Source: Microbacterium sp. BLY (GTDB taxonomy: Bacteria; Actinomycetota; Actinomycetes; Actinomycetales; Microbacteriaceae). From it: a DNA stretch of 64,000 bases. Location of the stretch: positions 372,001 to 436,000 of the forward strand of contig NZ_JAGKSR010000001.1 of assembly GCF_017939615.1 (NCBI RefSeq), given 5' to 3'. The translations under genes were made by a program, and so were the position numbers. Positions 25,470 through 33,852 of this stretch are shown here, one piece after another. Position 1 is the first letter of the stretch. Each line of letters begins with the position of its first letter. The notes under the pieces were generated by a model. It worked only from the letters and a program-made list of their open reading frames with translations, was not told the origin of the DNA and ran no database searches.

Positions 25470-26288
25470 TCAGTCGGCGTCGGTGGAGGAGCCGAGGAGC
25501 TCGCGGACGCGGCTGGAGACGCGGTGGAACTCCTCCGTCTCCAGCACATCGGCGTAGCCGCGGCGGGCCGGGAGGTCGACGCGGTGCTCCTCCAGGATCC
25601 GTCCGGGGCGCGGCCCCATCACGATCACGCGACTGGCGAGGTACACGGCCTCCGCGACCGAGTGGGTCACGAGCAGCACGGTCGTGCCGGTGGCGCTCCA
25701 GATGCGGTTGAGCTCGACGTTCATGCGCTCGCGCGTGAGGGCGTCGAGGGCACCGAACGGCTCGTCCATGAGCAGCACCCGCGGCTCGTGCAACAGCGCC
25801 CGGCAGAGCGACACCCGCTGCTGCATGCCGCCGGAGAGCTCATGCGGCAGCGACTTCTCGAAGCCGGTGAGCCCGGTCATCTCGATGAGCTCGTCGGCAC
25901 GGGCCTGAGCCTTGCGCATGTCCATCCCGCGCATCTCGGCCTGCAGGAGGATGTTGCCGCGGACGCTGCGCCACTCCAGCAGCGCCGCCCGCTGGAACAC
26001 GTAGCCGATGTCCTGCCGCGGACCGCGCACCTCGTCGCCGCGGAGACGGATGCTCCCCCGGCTCGGAGCGGTGAGTCCGGCCACGGCCTTCAGGAGGGTG
26101 GACTTGCCGCAGCCGGAGGGCCCGGCGATGGAGAGGAACTCCCCCTCCTCGACGCGCAGGTCGACGCCCTCGAGGGCCGTGACCTGGCGTCGCTTGGAGG
26201 CGAAGGTGATCGCGAGGTCCGTGACCTCGAGCGCCGGCGCGGTACTCGTGACCGCGGTGTCGCGCTCCTGCTGAACGTGAGTGCCCAT
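25470..26288 (-). CDS. ABC transporter ATP-binding protein (SsuB/TauB/ThiZ type)
   Basis: 272 residues. A single nucleotide-binding domain: Walker A GPSGCGKST near 60, Q-loop YVFQRAALLEWRSV, signature LSGGMQQRVSLCRAL near 150, Walker B VLLMDEPFGALD near 172, H-loop LVTHSVAEAV. The LEWRSV after the Q-loop is the pattern of the nitrate/taurine/thiamine-precursor group. ATG 26288 gives a 35-residue lead before the domain. It is the last gene of permease, binding protein, ATPase, separated from the binding protein by 11 bp. Confidence 0.92.
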   Translation of the reverse strand: MGTHVQQERDTAVTSTAPALEVTDLAITFASKRRQVTALEGVDLRVEEGEFLSIAGPSGCGKSTLLKAVAGLTAPSRGSIRLRGDEVRGPRQDIGYVFQRAALLEWRSVRGNILLQAEMRGMDMRKAQARADELIEMTGLTGFEKSLPHELSGGMQQRVSLCRALLHEPRVLLMDEPFGALDALTRERMNVELNRIWSATGTTVLLVTHSVAEAVYLASRVIVMGPRPGRILEEHRVDLPARRGYADVLETEEFHRVSSRVRELLGSSTDAD

Positions 26289-26299
26289 GACGTTCGGTC

Positions 26300-27340
26300 T
26301 CACTTGCCGGGGGTGAACGAGTCGTCGAAGTAGGTGTCCACGTCGCCGTCGCCCGAGATGAGCCCGGCCTCGGACAGCACCTCCAGCGTGGACTCCCAGT
26401 CCTCGGTGGCGTTCGCGCCGGGCGCCTGGCCCTCGGTGGCGTCGGTGTGGAGCAGCTCGATGGTCTCCTCCCACTGGTGGAGCAGCACCTCCTGCGACGG
26501 CATCTGCGGGTCCTTGCCCTCCATCGCGGCGACCGCCGCCTCCGGGTCCTCCTGCGCGGCCTCGAAGGCCTCGGAGGTCGCTGCGACCAGCGCCTCGACG
26601 AGCTCCGGGTCGTTCTCGATGGTGTCGGTCGGGGCGATGAGGCCGTTGCTGAAGAAGTTCAGCCCGGCGTCGGAGTAGCGCAGGTACTCGACGTCCTTGC
26701 CGCTCTTGTCGGCGATCGTCGGACCCTGGTCGTGGGCGAAGCCGATGAGGCCGTCGACCTTGCCCGAGAGCATGGCGGCGATCTTGCCCGCGGCGTCGAG
26801 GTTCTGCTGCGTCACGTCGCCCTCGTCCAGGCCCACGGCCTCGAGGTACATCGGGAAGGTGGTGGTCGGGGCATCGCCCGCAGAGACCGCGATGGTCTTG
26901 CCCTTGAGGTCTTCGGGGCTGGAGATGCCGGAATCGGCGAAGACCTGCACGGCCGACGGCGTGGTCTGCAGGAAGACGCCGACGCTCTTGATGCCGACGC
27001 CCTTGTCGATGTTCGCGAGGACGGCGGGGGTGTCCGCCCAGCCGAAGTCGACCTGCCCCTGCCCGACGGCCTGCGCGGTCTTCGTCGACCCCTGACCGGC
27101 CTTGATCGTGAGGTCGATGCCGTGCTCCTCGAAGATGCCCTGGTCGACGCCGTAGTAGAACGCGGCGTGCTCGCCGTACGGGTACCAGTTGAGCATGAGG
27201 GTGACCGGCGTGAGCTCGTCGTCGCCGTCGCCGCCGTCACCGGAGCCGGCGGGCGCCGAGGTTCCTCCGCATCCGGAGAGGGCGAGCACCGCGGCGGACG
27301 CGAGGGCGATCGAGCTGAGGATGGTGCCTGACTTCTTCAT
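26300..27340 (-). CDS. ABC transporter substrate-binding lipoprotein, NMT1/THI5-like
   Basis: 346 residues. Signal peptide MKKSGTILSSIALASAAVLA with lipobox LSGC, an acidic Gly/Asp linker, then an NMT1/THI5-like fold: VTLMLNWYPYGEHAAFYYGV, IFEEHGIDLTIKAGQGS, GQVDFGWADTPAVL, DLKGKTIAVSAG, and GLIGFAHDQGP. The NWYPYGEHA element matches the ThiY/RibY group that binds pyrimidine precursors of thiamin or riboflavin. No TPP or FMN riboswitch is visible upstream of the operon, so the ligand is open. It is encoded between permease and ATPase. Confidence 0.88.
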   Translation of the reverse strand: MKKSGTILSSIALASAAVLALSGCGGTSAPAGSGDGGDGDDELTPVTLMLNWYPYGEHAAFYYGVDQGIFEEHGIDLTIKAGQGSTKTAQAVGQGQVDFGWADTPAVLANIDKGVGIKSVGVFLQTTPSAVQVFADSGISSPEDLKGKTIAVSAGDAPTTTFPMYLEAVGLDEGDVTQQNLDAAGKIAAMLSGKVDGLIGFAHDQGPTIADKSGKDVEYLRYSDAGLNFFSNGLIAPTDTIENDPELVEALVAATSEAFEAAQEDPEAAVAAMEGKDPQMPSQEVLLHQWEETIELLHTDATEGQAPGANATEDWESTLEVLSEAGLISGDGDVDTYFDDSFTPGK

Positions 27341-27366
27341 CAGTGCCTTCTTTCGTGGGAGGGGGG

Positions 27367-28218
27367 TCAGAGTCGGACGGTGGCCGCGGCGACGTCGCGC
27401 TTGGAGGCGTGCCACGGGATGAGGAAGCGCTCGGCGATCTGGATGATGCCGAAGAGGATGACGCCGAGCAGCGACATGATGATGAGCGCGGCGAAGAGCA
27501 TGGCGGTGTCGAGGTTGCCGTTGGCCTGGAGGATCACGTAGCCGAGGCCTTCGTTCGCACCCACGAACTCACCGACGACGGCACCGGTGACGGCGAGCGT
27601 CGCGGCGACCTTGAGGCCGGAGAGGAGCTCGGGCAGCGCCGCGGGCAGTCGCACCTTGAGGAACGTCTTGAACCGGCTGGCCCCCATGGTCGACGCGAGC
27701 TGGAGGATCTCCGGGTCGACGGTGCGCAGGCCGGCGAGGCCCGAGATGACGACCGGGAAGAAGGCCATGAGCACGGCCACGAGGATCTTGGGCTCGGCCC
27801 CGAACCCGAGCCACACCACGAACAGCGGCGCGATCGCGATCTTCGGGATGACCTGGGCGAAGAGGATGACCGGATAGAGGGTCTGCTCCAGGCCGCGCGA
27901 GTAGACCATCAGCACGGCGACGAGGACGCCGACGACGACCGCGATGACGAAGCCGATGACGGTCTCGTAGGTGGTGACCCAGGTGTTCTGCGCGAGGTAG
28001 GCGGCGTTGTCGGTGAAGGCGGACCAGGTGTCGGCGGGCGACGGGATGATGAACGCGGGCACCCACCCGAGGCTCGTGGACACCCACCACAGGGCGAGGA
28101 CGGCGAGCACGAAGACGAGCGGGTGCCAGTGGCGGCTCCACCAGCGGACGATGCCCGGGGGCTCGGGGCGATCGGCGGCCAGCGCCAGGGTCATGGTCGC
28201 GTTCGGGGCAGACGACAT
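27367..28218 (-). CDS. ABC transporter permease (BPD_transp_1; SsuC/TauC/ThiX type)
   Basis: 283 residues, six predicted helices. The EAA loop is plain: ASRFKTFLKVRLPAALPELLSG, followed by AATLAVTGAVVGEFVGA. It heads the importer operon. The start ATG 28218 is preferred (GAGG 6-7 nt upstream); a start at an upstream Met would add nonhomologous residues. A LacI-type half-perfect dyad overlaps the leader at 28248-28263. Confidence 0.9.
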   Translation of the reverse strand: MSSAPNATMTLALAADRPEPPGIVRWWSRHWHPLVFVLAVLALWWVSTSLGWVPAFIIPSPADTWSAFTDNAAYLAQNTWVTTYETVIGFVIAVVVGVLVAVLMVYSRGLEQTLYPVILFAQVIPKIAIAPLFVVWLGFGAEPKILVAVLMAFFPVVISGLAGLRTVDPEILQLASTMGASRFKTFLKVRLPAALPELLSGLKVAATLAVTGAVVGEFVGANEGLGYVILQANGNLDTAMLFAALIIMSLLGVILFGIIQIAERFLIPWHASKRDVAAATVRL

Positions 28219-28247
28219 GGGGTCCTCGACATCTTCGTGAAGGATTC

Positions 28248-28263
28248 GGGAAAGCGCATTCCC
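28248..28263. promoter_or_regulatory. LacI-type operator candidate upstream of the NMT1-type importer
   Basis: GGGAAAGCGCATTCCC pairs at 7 of 8 positions about a central GC and resembles the GGAAAGCGCTTTCC-like sites of LacI-family proteins. The best match elsewhere in this window is 35069-35082. Confidence 0.45.
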
Positions 28264-28359
28264 GAGTGGTGGTGCGAGTCTATGCCGAGCGTTCTGCCGT
28301 GTCAACGCGCGGTGTCGCCGACACGCGGATCACCCGCGCCCGTGCGGCGTCCCGGACCG

Positions 28360-29463
28360 TCACCGCGCCCGGGCCAGCTCCGCGCCCGCGACCCGCAGCC
28401 AGCGCGCGGGATCAGCCAGGGCGGCGTCCGTCGAGCCCGCCAGCGCGGTCAGCGACCGGGCCTCCGTGAACAGACCGGCATCCGCGTCGTCCGCGATGCG
28501 GCCCGCGACGAGCAGCGGTCGTGCCCCCGCCTCGGCCGCGAGCCCGGCGAGGAACGACGGCACCTTCCCATCGCCCGACTGCCCGTCATACGACCCCTCG
28601 CCCGTGATCACCACGTCCGCCCCGCGCACGGCCGCGGCGAGATTGATGAGCGCAGCCACCTCCGCCGCCCCCGGCGCGAGCACCCCACCCCAGCGCACGA
28701 GAGCCGCCCCCGTGCCCCCGGCGGCACCCGTGCCGGGCAGCTCGGCGTCGACGGGCAGGAGGGCGGCGAGATGGGCGAGCGCGTCGTCGACGCGGGCGAT
28801 GTCCTCCGGTGCCGTGAGCCCCTTCTGCGGGCCGAACACCGCCGCCGCGCCGCGCGGGCCGGTGAGCGGATTGGTGACATCGGTCAGCACCCGCACGTCC
28901 GGTGCTGCCCGGAGCGCCCCCAGATCCGCCCTGACGATGTGCGCCAGGCCCCGGGCCCCGCGGGCGACCGGCCTGCCCTCCCCATCGACGAACCGCGCGC
29001 CGAGCGCGGTCAGCAGGCCGGTGCCGCCATCCGTGGAGGCGCTGGACCCGATCCCGAGGATCAGGCGCGAGACCCCGTGGTCCAGAGCGGCGACGATCGC
29101 CTGGCCGAAACCGGTCGTGTCGGCGTCCCACGGACGCAGGCCGTCGAGGAGCTCGATGCCGGAGGTCGAGGCGATGTCGACGACGCCGGTGCCGCCCGGG
29201 GCGTCCGCCGTGGGCGGCAGGAGGAGCCACGAGGTCTCGACCGGAGCACCGCCCGGGCCGTCGACCGTGACCGGCATCCGCCGGGCGTCGGGAACGGCGG
29301 TCGCGAACGCCGCCACGGTCCCCTCCCCGCCGTCGGCCATCGGCCGGAGCACGACCTCCGCCTCCGGATCGACATCCCGCCAGCCGGCGGCGAGTGCCGC
29401 CGCAGCATCGGCCGCGGTGATGGTGCCCTTGAAGCTGTCCGGAGCGACGACGACGCGGGTCAT
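28360..29463 (-). CDS. Glycerate kinase (GarK/GlxK type)
   Basis: 367 residues. It phosphorylates D-glycerate to 2-phosphoglycerate, feeding lower glycolysis. Family features: N-terminal VVVAPDSFKGTITAADAAAA, the MADGGEGTVAAF loop near 45, LGIGSSASTDGGTGLL near 130 (phosphate-binding and catalytic Asp), and the late VVITGEGSYDGQSGDGK near 275-290. Start ATG 29463 overlaps the upstream lacI stop (ATGA), so it is coupled to that regulator. In context it is the likely exit enzyme of the surrounding sugar-acid degradation genes. Confidence 0.93.
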   Translation of the reverse strand: MTRVVVAPDSFKGTITAADAAAALAAGWRDVDPEAEVVLRPMADGGEGTVAAFATAVPDARRMPVTVDGPGGAPVETSWLLLPPTADAPGGTGVVDIASTSGIELLDGLRPWDADTTGFGQAIVAALDHGVSRLILGIGSSASTDGGTGLLTALGARFVDGEGRPVARGARGLAHIVRADLGALRAAPDVRVLTDVTNPLTGPRGAAAVFGPQKGLTAPEDIARVDDALAHLAALLPVDAELPGTGAAGGTGAALVRWGGVLAPGAAEVAALINLAAAVRGADVVITGEGSYDGQSGDGKVPSFLAGLAAEAGARPLLVAGRIADDADAGLFTEARSLTALAGSTDAALADPARWLRVAGAELARAR

Positions 29464-30527
29464 GCCCCGAGCCCCGGCGTGCTGGCGCGGACGACCACCT
29501 CGAGCGGGAGGGCCGGCTGCTGCCAATCGTCATCGACGATCGCGCGGAACGCCTGGTAACCGGCATCGCTCAGCGGGACACAGACCGTGGTCAGCGCCGG
29601 GCTCACGTCGCGACTCGACGGCACGTCGTCGAACCCGCAGACGGCGATGTCCGCGCCGACCTCTCGGCCGGCCGCGCGGATGGCCGCCATCGCGCCGATC
29701 GCGACGACGTCGCTGATGCCGAACACGAGCGTGCCGCGGGGCACCCCGGCGGCGAGCGCGGCGGTCATCGCCGCGGCCCCGGACTCGCGCCGGAAGTCGC
29801 CGCGGACGATCTGCGCGATCTCGCCACCGCCCTCCGTGAAGCCGGCACGGAAGCCCGCCAGACGATCGTCCGACGTCCGCACGCCCTCCCCCGCCCCGAT
29901 GAGCACCGCCGACCGGTATCCGAGATCCGCCATGCGCCGACCAAGTGCCGATGCACCCGTCCTGTTGTCGATCTCGACGCGGCGGTCGCCGTCCCCGTCC
30001 GCACCGAACGCGACGACCCGTCCGCCGAGGCGGGTGAACTCGGCGAGCTCGCGGGCCGTCTCGGCCTGCCCCTCCTCCTGCGTGCGCGAGGCGGCGAGGA
30101 TGAGTCCCTGCGGTCGCTGGCCGCGCAGCGCACGGACGATACGGGCCTCGCGGGCCGGATCGCGCTCGGTGATCGCCACGGTCACCACGAGGCCCTGTTC
30201 GTCGGCCCCGCGCGCGACGCCGGAGGCGATGAGACCGAAGTACGGGTCGGCGATGTCCGCGACGAGCAGCGCGATCACCGGGGAGCGTCCGCGGGCCGTC
30301 GCCTGCGCGGAGACGTTCGCGGTGTATCCGAGGGCCTCCGCAGCCGCCTCCACCCGTTCGCGGAACGGCGCCGCGACCTTGCGCTCGGAACCGTTGAGCA
30401 CCCGGGACGCCGTCGCCAACGAGACACCGGCCTCCAGCGCGACGTCGTGCAGCGTGGGCGCGGGGCCGCGGGCGTGTCGGGGGCGGCGCGCGGCCGGCGG
30501 CTCTGCCGGGGTGGCGGACGAGGTCAT
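29460..30527 (-). CDS. LacI-family repressor coupled to glycerate kinase
   Basis: 355 residues. LacI-type helix-turn-helix at about 25-50 (LHDVALEAGVSLATASRVLNG), hinge region ending near 80, and a periplasmic-binding-protein-like sensor with VIALLVADIADPYFGLIASG and the C-terminal DVPSSRDVSPALTTVCVPL. The ligand is not predictable. It lies just upstream of, and overlapping, the kinase gene. TAGGCT 6 nt before ATG (30534-30539 minus) and no Shine-Dalgarno indicate a leaderless start. Confidence 0.93.
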   Translation of the reverse strand: MTSSATPAEPPAARRPRHARGPAPTLHDVALEAGVSLATASRVLNGSERKVAAPFRERVEAAAEALGYTANVSAQATARGRSPVIALLVADIADPYFGLIASGVARGADEQGLVVTVAITERDPAREARIVRALRGQRPQGLILAASRTQEEGQAETARELAEFTRLGGRVVAFGADGDGDRRVEIDNRTGASALGRRMADLGYRSAVLIGAGEGVRTSDDRLAGFRAGFTEGGGEIAQIVRGDFRRESGAAAMTAALAAGVPRGTLVFGISDVVAIGAMAAIRAAGREVGADIAVCGFDDVPSSRDVSPALTTVCVPLSDAGYQAFRAIVDDDWQQPALPLEVVVRASTPGLGA

Positions 30528-30570
30528 GCCCCGAGCCTACCGACGGGAACGGAACCGCTCGGGGCGACGC

Positions 30571-31335
30571 TCACGGCCGGCGTCCGAGATAGGTGAGGAG
30601 GGCCGCGGCTTCCCCGGCGAGGAGCTCCGGGGCGTCGTCGGGTACGAACTCCAGCAGCGCGTCGCGCGGCGGACGCGGCAGGGCGGCAGCCTCCGCGAAG
30701 AAGCGCGTCCAGAGCGCGGACCGCGAGCGGAGGGTGTGGCGCTCGGTGCGCGGCCACCAGGAGAAGACATGAGCGGCGGAGACATGGGGGCCGAGCCGGC
30801 GGAACTCCTCGAGCGCCACGGGGACGGCGGCGCCGACCGTGGGCTGCCAGTATGTCGACAGCATCGGGTGAGCGACCTCGCGCAGCAGCTCGAGGGTGGC
30901 CGGAGCGGTGTCGGCGAGCGTGCCGCCGTGGAACTCCAGGGCGAGCCCGATGCCGCGCGCCGCGGCCTCGTCCGCCGCCTGCCGGAGGCGGGTCACGATG
31001 CGGTGGCGCTCCTCCGCCGACGCCTCCGCCGAGCCGCGCGCACCCGCCCACACCCGCACCCGGTCGGCACCCAGGGCCGCGGCACTGTCGAGGACGGCGG
31101 TGAGCGACTCCTCCGATCCGGCGCGGAAGTACGATCCGTAGGACGCGACGGCGAGCCCGGCATCCGCGGTCATCCGCGCGACCTCCGCGGCGCGGCCGAC
31201 GTCTCCCGGCGGCACATGCACGTCGCCGCCCCACTCGATCACGTCGAGGCCTGCGGCAGCCGCGAGCCCGACGATCCTCTCCGGCGGCAGCGCCCGGAAC
31301 GTCACCGAGCACAGCCCCGCACGGATCCCCGTCAT
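30571..31335 (-). CDS. Sugar phosphate isomerase/epimerase (AP endonuclease 2 fold)
   Basis: 254 residues. A TIM barrel of the xylose-isomerase-like group: IRAGLCSVTFRALPPERIVGLAAAAGLDVIEWG, then GLAVASYGSYFRAG, RVRVWAGARGSAEASA, GIGLALEFHGGTLADT (metal-ligand Glu) and HVSAAHVFSWWP. Metal residues appear intact. It is the first gene downstream of the 152-bp tandem repeat and reads toward lacI-glycerate kinase with a 43-bp gap. Reaction unknown; related enzymes epimerise or isomerise ketose or inositol derivatives. Confidence 0.8.
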   Translation of the reverse strand: MTGIRAGLCSVTFRALPPERIVGLAAAAGLDVIEWGGDVHVPPGDVGRAAEVARMTADAGLAVASYGSYFRAGSEESLTAVLDSAAALGADRVRVWAGARGSAEASAEERHRIVTRLRQAADEAAARGIGLALEFHGGTLADTAPATLELLREVAHPMLSTYWQPTVGAAVPVALEEFRRLGPHVSAAHVFSWWPRTERHTLRSRSALWTRFFAEAAALPRPPRDALLEFVPDDAPELLAGEAAALLTYLGRRP

Positions 31336-31434
31336 CCCGTCATCCTCTCAGTCCTCCCGTCCGCCGGCACCGTCCGGCCCGTCCACCCCCGGGCTCCTCG
31401 GTCGGACGACCCGGCCCCTTCCGTTCCCCGTGTC

Positions 31435-31716
31435 GAGTCCGTCTGCACGACCTCGTCCCGTCTGCACGACCGAACCCCGGGCCCGACCGTGCACACGTGC
31501 CCGAGTCGCGCAGGTGTCCCGTGGGCCGGATGCACGACGACCGAAACCGGGGCCGGGAACTGGGACGGATGCACGACTCCGTCGACGAGTCCGTCTGCAC
31601 GACCTCGTCCCGTCTGCACGACCGGAGCCCGAGACCGACCGTGCACACGTGCCCGAGCCGTGCAGGCGTCCCGTGGGCCGGATGCACGACGACCGAGACC
31701 GAGGACGAAACCGGGG
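31435..31716. repeat. 152-bp tandem duplication of GCACGAC-containing DNA
   Basis: The block beginning GAGTCCGTCTGCACGACC at 31435 repeats at 31587 (period 152 bp; second copy truncated near 31716). Copies differ at scattered bases. Each holds several GCACGAC/GTCGTGC elements and GTGCACACGTGCCCGAG. This fills the 382-bp gap 31336-31717, where I see no gene; open frames across it reflect only the repeat composition. Related units recur at 47378-47597. Confidence 0.85.
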
Positions 31717-31717
31717 G

Positions 31718-32635
31718 TCACAGGTGGGGGGCGACCGCCGCCGCGAAGGCCTCGGCCGTGCGGCGGACCACACGAGCGGGGTCATCGGCCCAGACATCGG
31801 CATGGAAGATCTCGACCTCGATGTCACGGTCGTAGCCGGTGTCCTGCACGGCCCGGGTGAGGGTGCCGAAGTCGATCACCCCGTCCCCGGGATAGTGCCG
31901 GGAGAGCAGGGGGTCGGCGGCGAGGGGCGTCTTCCAGTCGCACACCTGGTACGTGGCGATGCGGCCCTCGCGTCCGGCCCGGGCGATCTGGTCGAGCACC
32001 TGCGGGTCCCACCAGATGTGGAACGTGTCGACCGCGGCTCCGACGACCGCGGCGTCGAAGTCCGCCGCGATGTCGAGGGCCTGGCCGAGGGTGGAGACCA
32101 CCGCGCGATCGGAGGCGTACATCGGATGCAGCGGCTCGATCGCGAGCGTCACCCCGGCTCCGCGGGCGTCGTCCGCGAGGGATCCGATCGCATCGCGAAC
32201 GCGCTCCCGCGCCCCGACGAGGTCGCGCGACCCCTCGGGAAGACCGCCGGCGACGAGCACCAGGACGGCCGTCGACCCCTCGGCACCGGCCGCCGCGAGG
32301 GTGGCGGTCTCCTCGATCGCCCGGCGGTTGTCGTCGAGGGCGGCCTCGCGCTCCGGGCCCGCGGGCAGGGTGAAGAAGCCGCCGCGGCAGTGGGTCGTGA
32401 AACGAAGGCCGGAGTCGGCGAGCATGCGGGCGGCGACATCGAGGCCCACCGCGTGCACGGGTTCTCGCCACAGGCCGATGGCCTCGACCCCCGCGGCCGC
32501 CGTGACGCGCAGGGCCGTCGCGAGGTCCGCGTGCTTGACGGTGGCCTGGTTGATCGAGAGGCGCGGGTGCGGCACGGTCCCGATGTCGGCTGCCCGGGAC
32601 TCGCGCTCCGCCGCCACGCTCCGGGGGGCGGTCAT
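31718..32635 (-). CDS. Sugar phosphate isomerase/epimerase (TIM barrel), terminal gene of a four-gene overlap group
   Basis: 305 residues. TIM barrel with LSINQATVKHADLATAL, FTTHCRGGFFTL, GVTLAIEPLHPMYASDR (metal-binding Glu), VGAAVDTFHIWWDP (Asp and His), ATYQVCDWKTPL and DIEVEIFHADVW (final Glu). These are the conserved metal ligands of the epimerase-like superfamily. The ATG at 32635 overlaps the DUF993 stop (ATGA). It acts in the same unknown pathway as DUF993 and the Gfo/Idh enzyme. Confidence 0.85.
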   Translation of the reverse strand: MTAPRSVAAERESRAADIGTVPHPRLSINQATVKHADLATALRVTAAAGVEAIGLWREPVHAVGLDVAARMLADSGLRFTTHCRGGFFTLPAGPEREAALDDNRRAIEETATLAAAGAEGSTAVLVLVAGGLPEGSRDLVGARERVRDAIGSLADDARGAGVTLAIEPLHPMYASDRAVVSTLGQALDIAADFDAAVVGAAVDTFHIWWDPQVLDQIARAGREGRIATYQVCDWKTPLAADPLLSRHYPGDGVIDFGTLTRAVQDTGYDRDIEVEIFHADVWADDPARVVRRTAEAFAAAVAPHL

Positions 32636-33852
32636 GCGTCCACCCCGTTCAGGCGGAGTAGGCCGTGCCATCGCTCCCGTGCGAGCTCCGGGCGCTCCAA
32701 CGCGAGCGATCCGTTGGCGAGTTCGACGATGCGACTGAGGTGCGGCAGGCTCCGCGCGGAGTGCAGCCCGCCGACCATCTGGAAAGCCGGCTGATGGCCG
32801 TTGAGCCAGGACAGGAACGCGACCCCGGTCTTGTAGTAGTAGGTCGGCGCCGCGAACACCTGCCGGCTCAGCTCCTCCGTCGGTCCGAGCAGGGCGAGGT
32901 AGCGATCGGGGTCGTCCGCGTCGAGCGCCTGGATCGCGGCGGAGGCCACGGGGGCGAGCGCCGCGAACGCGCCCAGCAGTGCATCCGAGTGCCCTCGGGC
33001 GGAGGGCCGATCACCGGACACGGGCGACGGCAGACTGTCCCCGCCGATGAGGCCGACGTAGTGGAAGTCGTCGCCGGTGAACATGCGCACGCCCTCCGGC
33101 AGCCGCTCGCGCACCCAGACCTCGGACTCCGCGTCGAGCAGACTCATCTTCACTCCGGCGACCGCGTCGCGGTTCTCGCCGATGATGTCGAGCAGCACCT
33201 CGGCGGCCTCCTGCCAGACGGGACCGCCGCTCCGCCCGGAGGACGACGGCGCGAAGTATCCCGCCAGCTCCGGATCGAACGCGGTGCCGAGCCAGTGCAG
33301 CACGACGGGCACCGATGCGCGGGAGAGCACCTCGCGGTACACGCGGCGGTAGTCGTCGGCGCTCTCCGCGACCCGGGCCAGGTGCCGGGAGGCCATGAGC
33401 ACCGGCCCTGCCCCCTGCTCCTCCGCGAAGTGCAGCTGCTCGAGATACGCGGCGATCACCTGATCGAGCGAGAGGTGCGCCTCGTCCTCGTGGTCGGTGT
33501 TGACGCCGACCACGACCGCCCCGCCCTCCTCGCGGGCGACCTCGGCGCTGCGGGTGATGAGTTCGCGCACCGCGGTCGCGTCCAGGCCCATGTTGCGCTG
33601 CGCGGTGTCCATCGCGTCGGCCACGCCGAGTCCCCACGAGTACACGTTGCGCCGGAACGCGAGGGTGGCGTCCCAGTCGATGTCGGCGGGTCGTCCCGGC
33701 GTGTTGTCGGCGTGCACCTTCGGCACAACGTGCGCGGCGGCGTACGCGACGCGACTGCGCAGCGGGCCGTCCGGGCGCGTGACGGCCCCGGCTTCGCGGA
33801 GCTCGGTCTCGGAGGTGCGGCCGTCGGCGGCGAGCAGGCGGAGCGTGGTCAT
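32632..33852 (-). CDS. DUF993 (dihydrodipicolinate-synthase-like) protein
   Basis: 406 residues, a full-length DUF993 member. The fold is a class I aldolase-like TIM barrel: VAYAAAHVVPKVHADNTPG, VYSWGLGVADAMDTAQRNMGL, VVVGVNTDHEDEAHLSLDQV, VVLHWLGTAFDPELAGYF, DAVAGVKMSLLDAE (Lys at the position of the Schiff-base lysine in this superfamily) and VRMFTGDDFHYVGLIGG. It is probably a lyase or aldolase for a sugar-derived keto acid; no substrate is established. Both ends overlap neighbours by ATGA, so its stoichiometry is tied to the oxidoreductase and epimerase. Confidence 0.85.
   Translation of the reverse strand: MTTLRLLAADGRTSETELREAGAVTRPDGPLRSRVAYAAAHVVPKVHADNTPGRPADIDWDATLAFRRNVYSWGLGVADAMDTAQRNMGLDATAVRELITRSAEVAREEGGAVVVGVNTDHEDEAHLSLDQVIAAYLEQLHFAEEQGAGPVLMASRHLARVAESADDYRRVYREVLSRASVPVVLHWLGTAFDPELAGYFAPSSSGRSGGPVWQEAAEVLLDIIGENRDAVAGVKMSLLDAESEVWVRERLPEGVRMFTGDDFHYVGLIGGDSLPSPVSGDRPSARGHSDALLGAFAALAPVASAAIQALDADDPDRYLALLGPTEELSRQVFAAPTYYYKTGVAFLSWLNGHQPAFQMVGGLHSARSLPHLSRIVELANGSLALERPELARERWHGLLRLNGVDA

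Noticed and set aside
23522..25549. A 675-codon N-terminal extension of pheA antisense to pgm
   Set aside because: Composition is typical of an antisense shadow (Gly/Arg/Val/Asp), the frame crosses the pgm gene, and the family N-terminus begins at 23521.
28219..28360. TPP or FMN riboswitch upstream of the NMT1-type importer
   Set aside because: I could not find the conserved CUGAGA/ACCUGA-type or RFN cores; only a short LacI-like dyad is visible. A covariance search would settle it.
31435..31716. CRISPR array
   Set aside because: Only two long diverged copies with no uniform short repeat-spacer pattern and no cas genes anywhere in the window.
31332..31860. Several overlapping ORFs across the 152-bp tandem repeat
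   Set aside because: All frames are open because of base composition; the predicted peptides just repeat the DNA unit and have no initiation signals.
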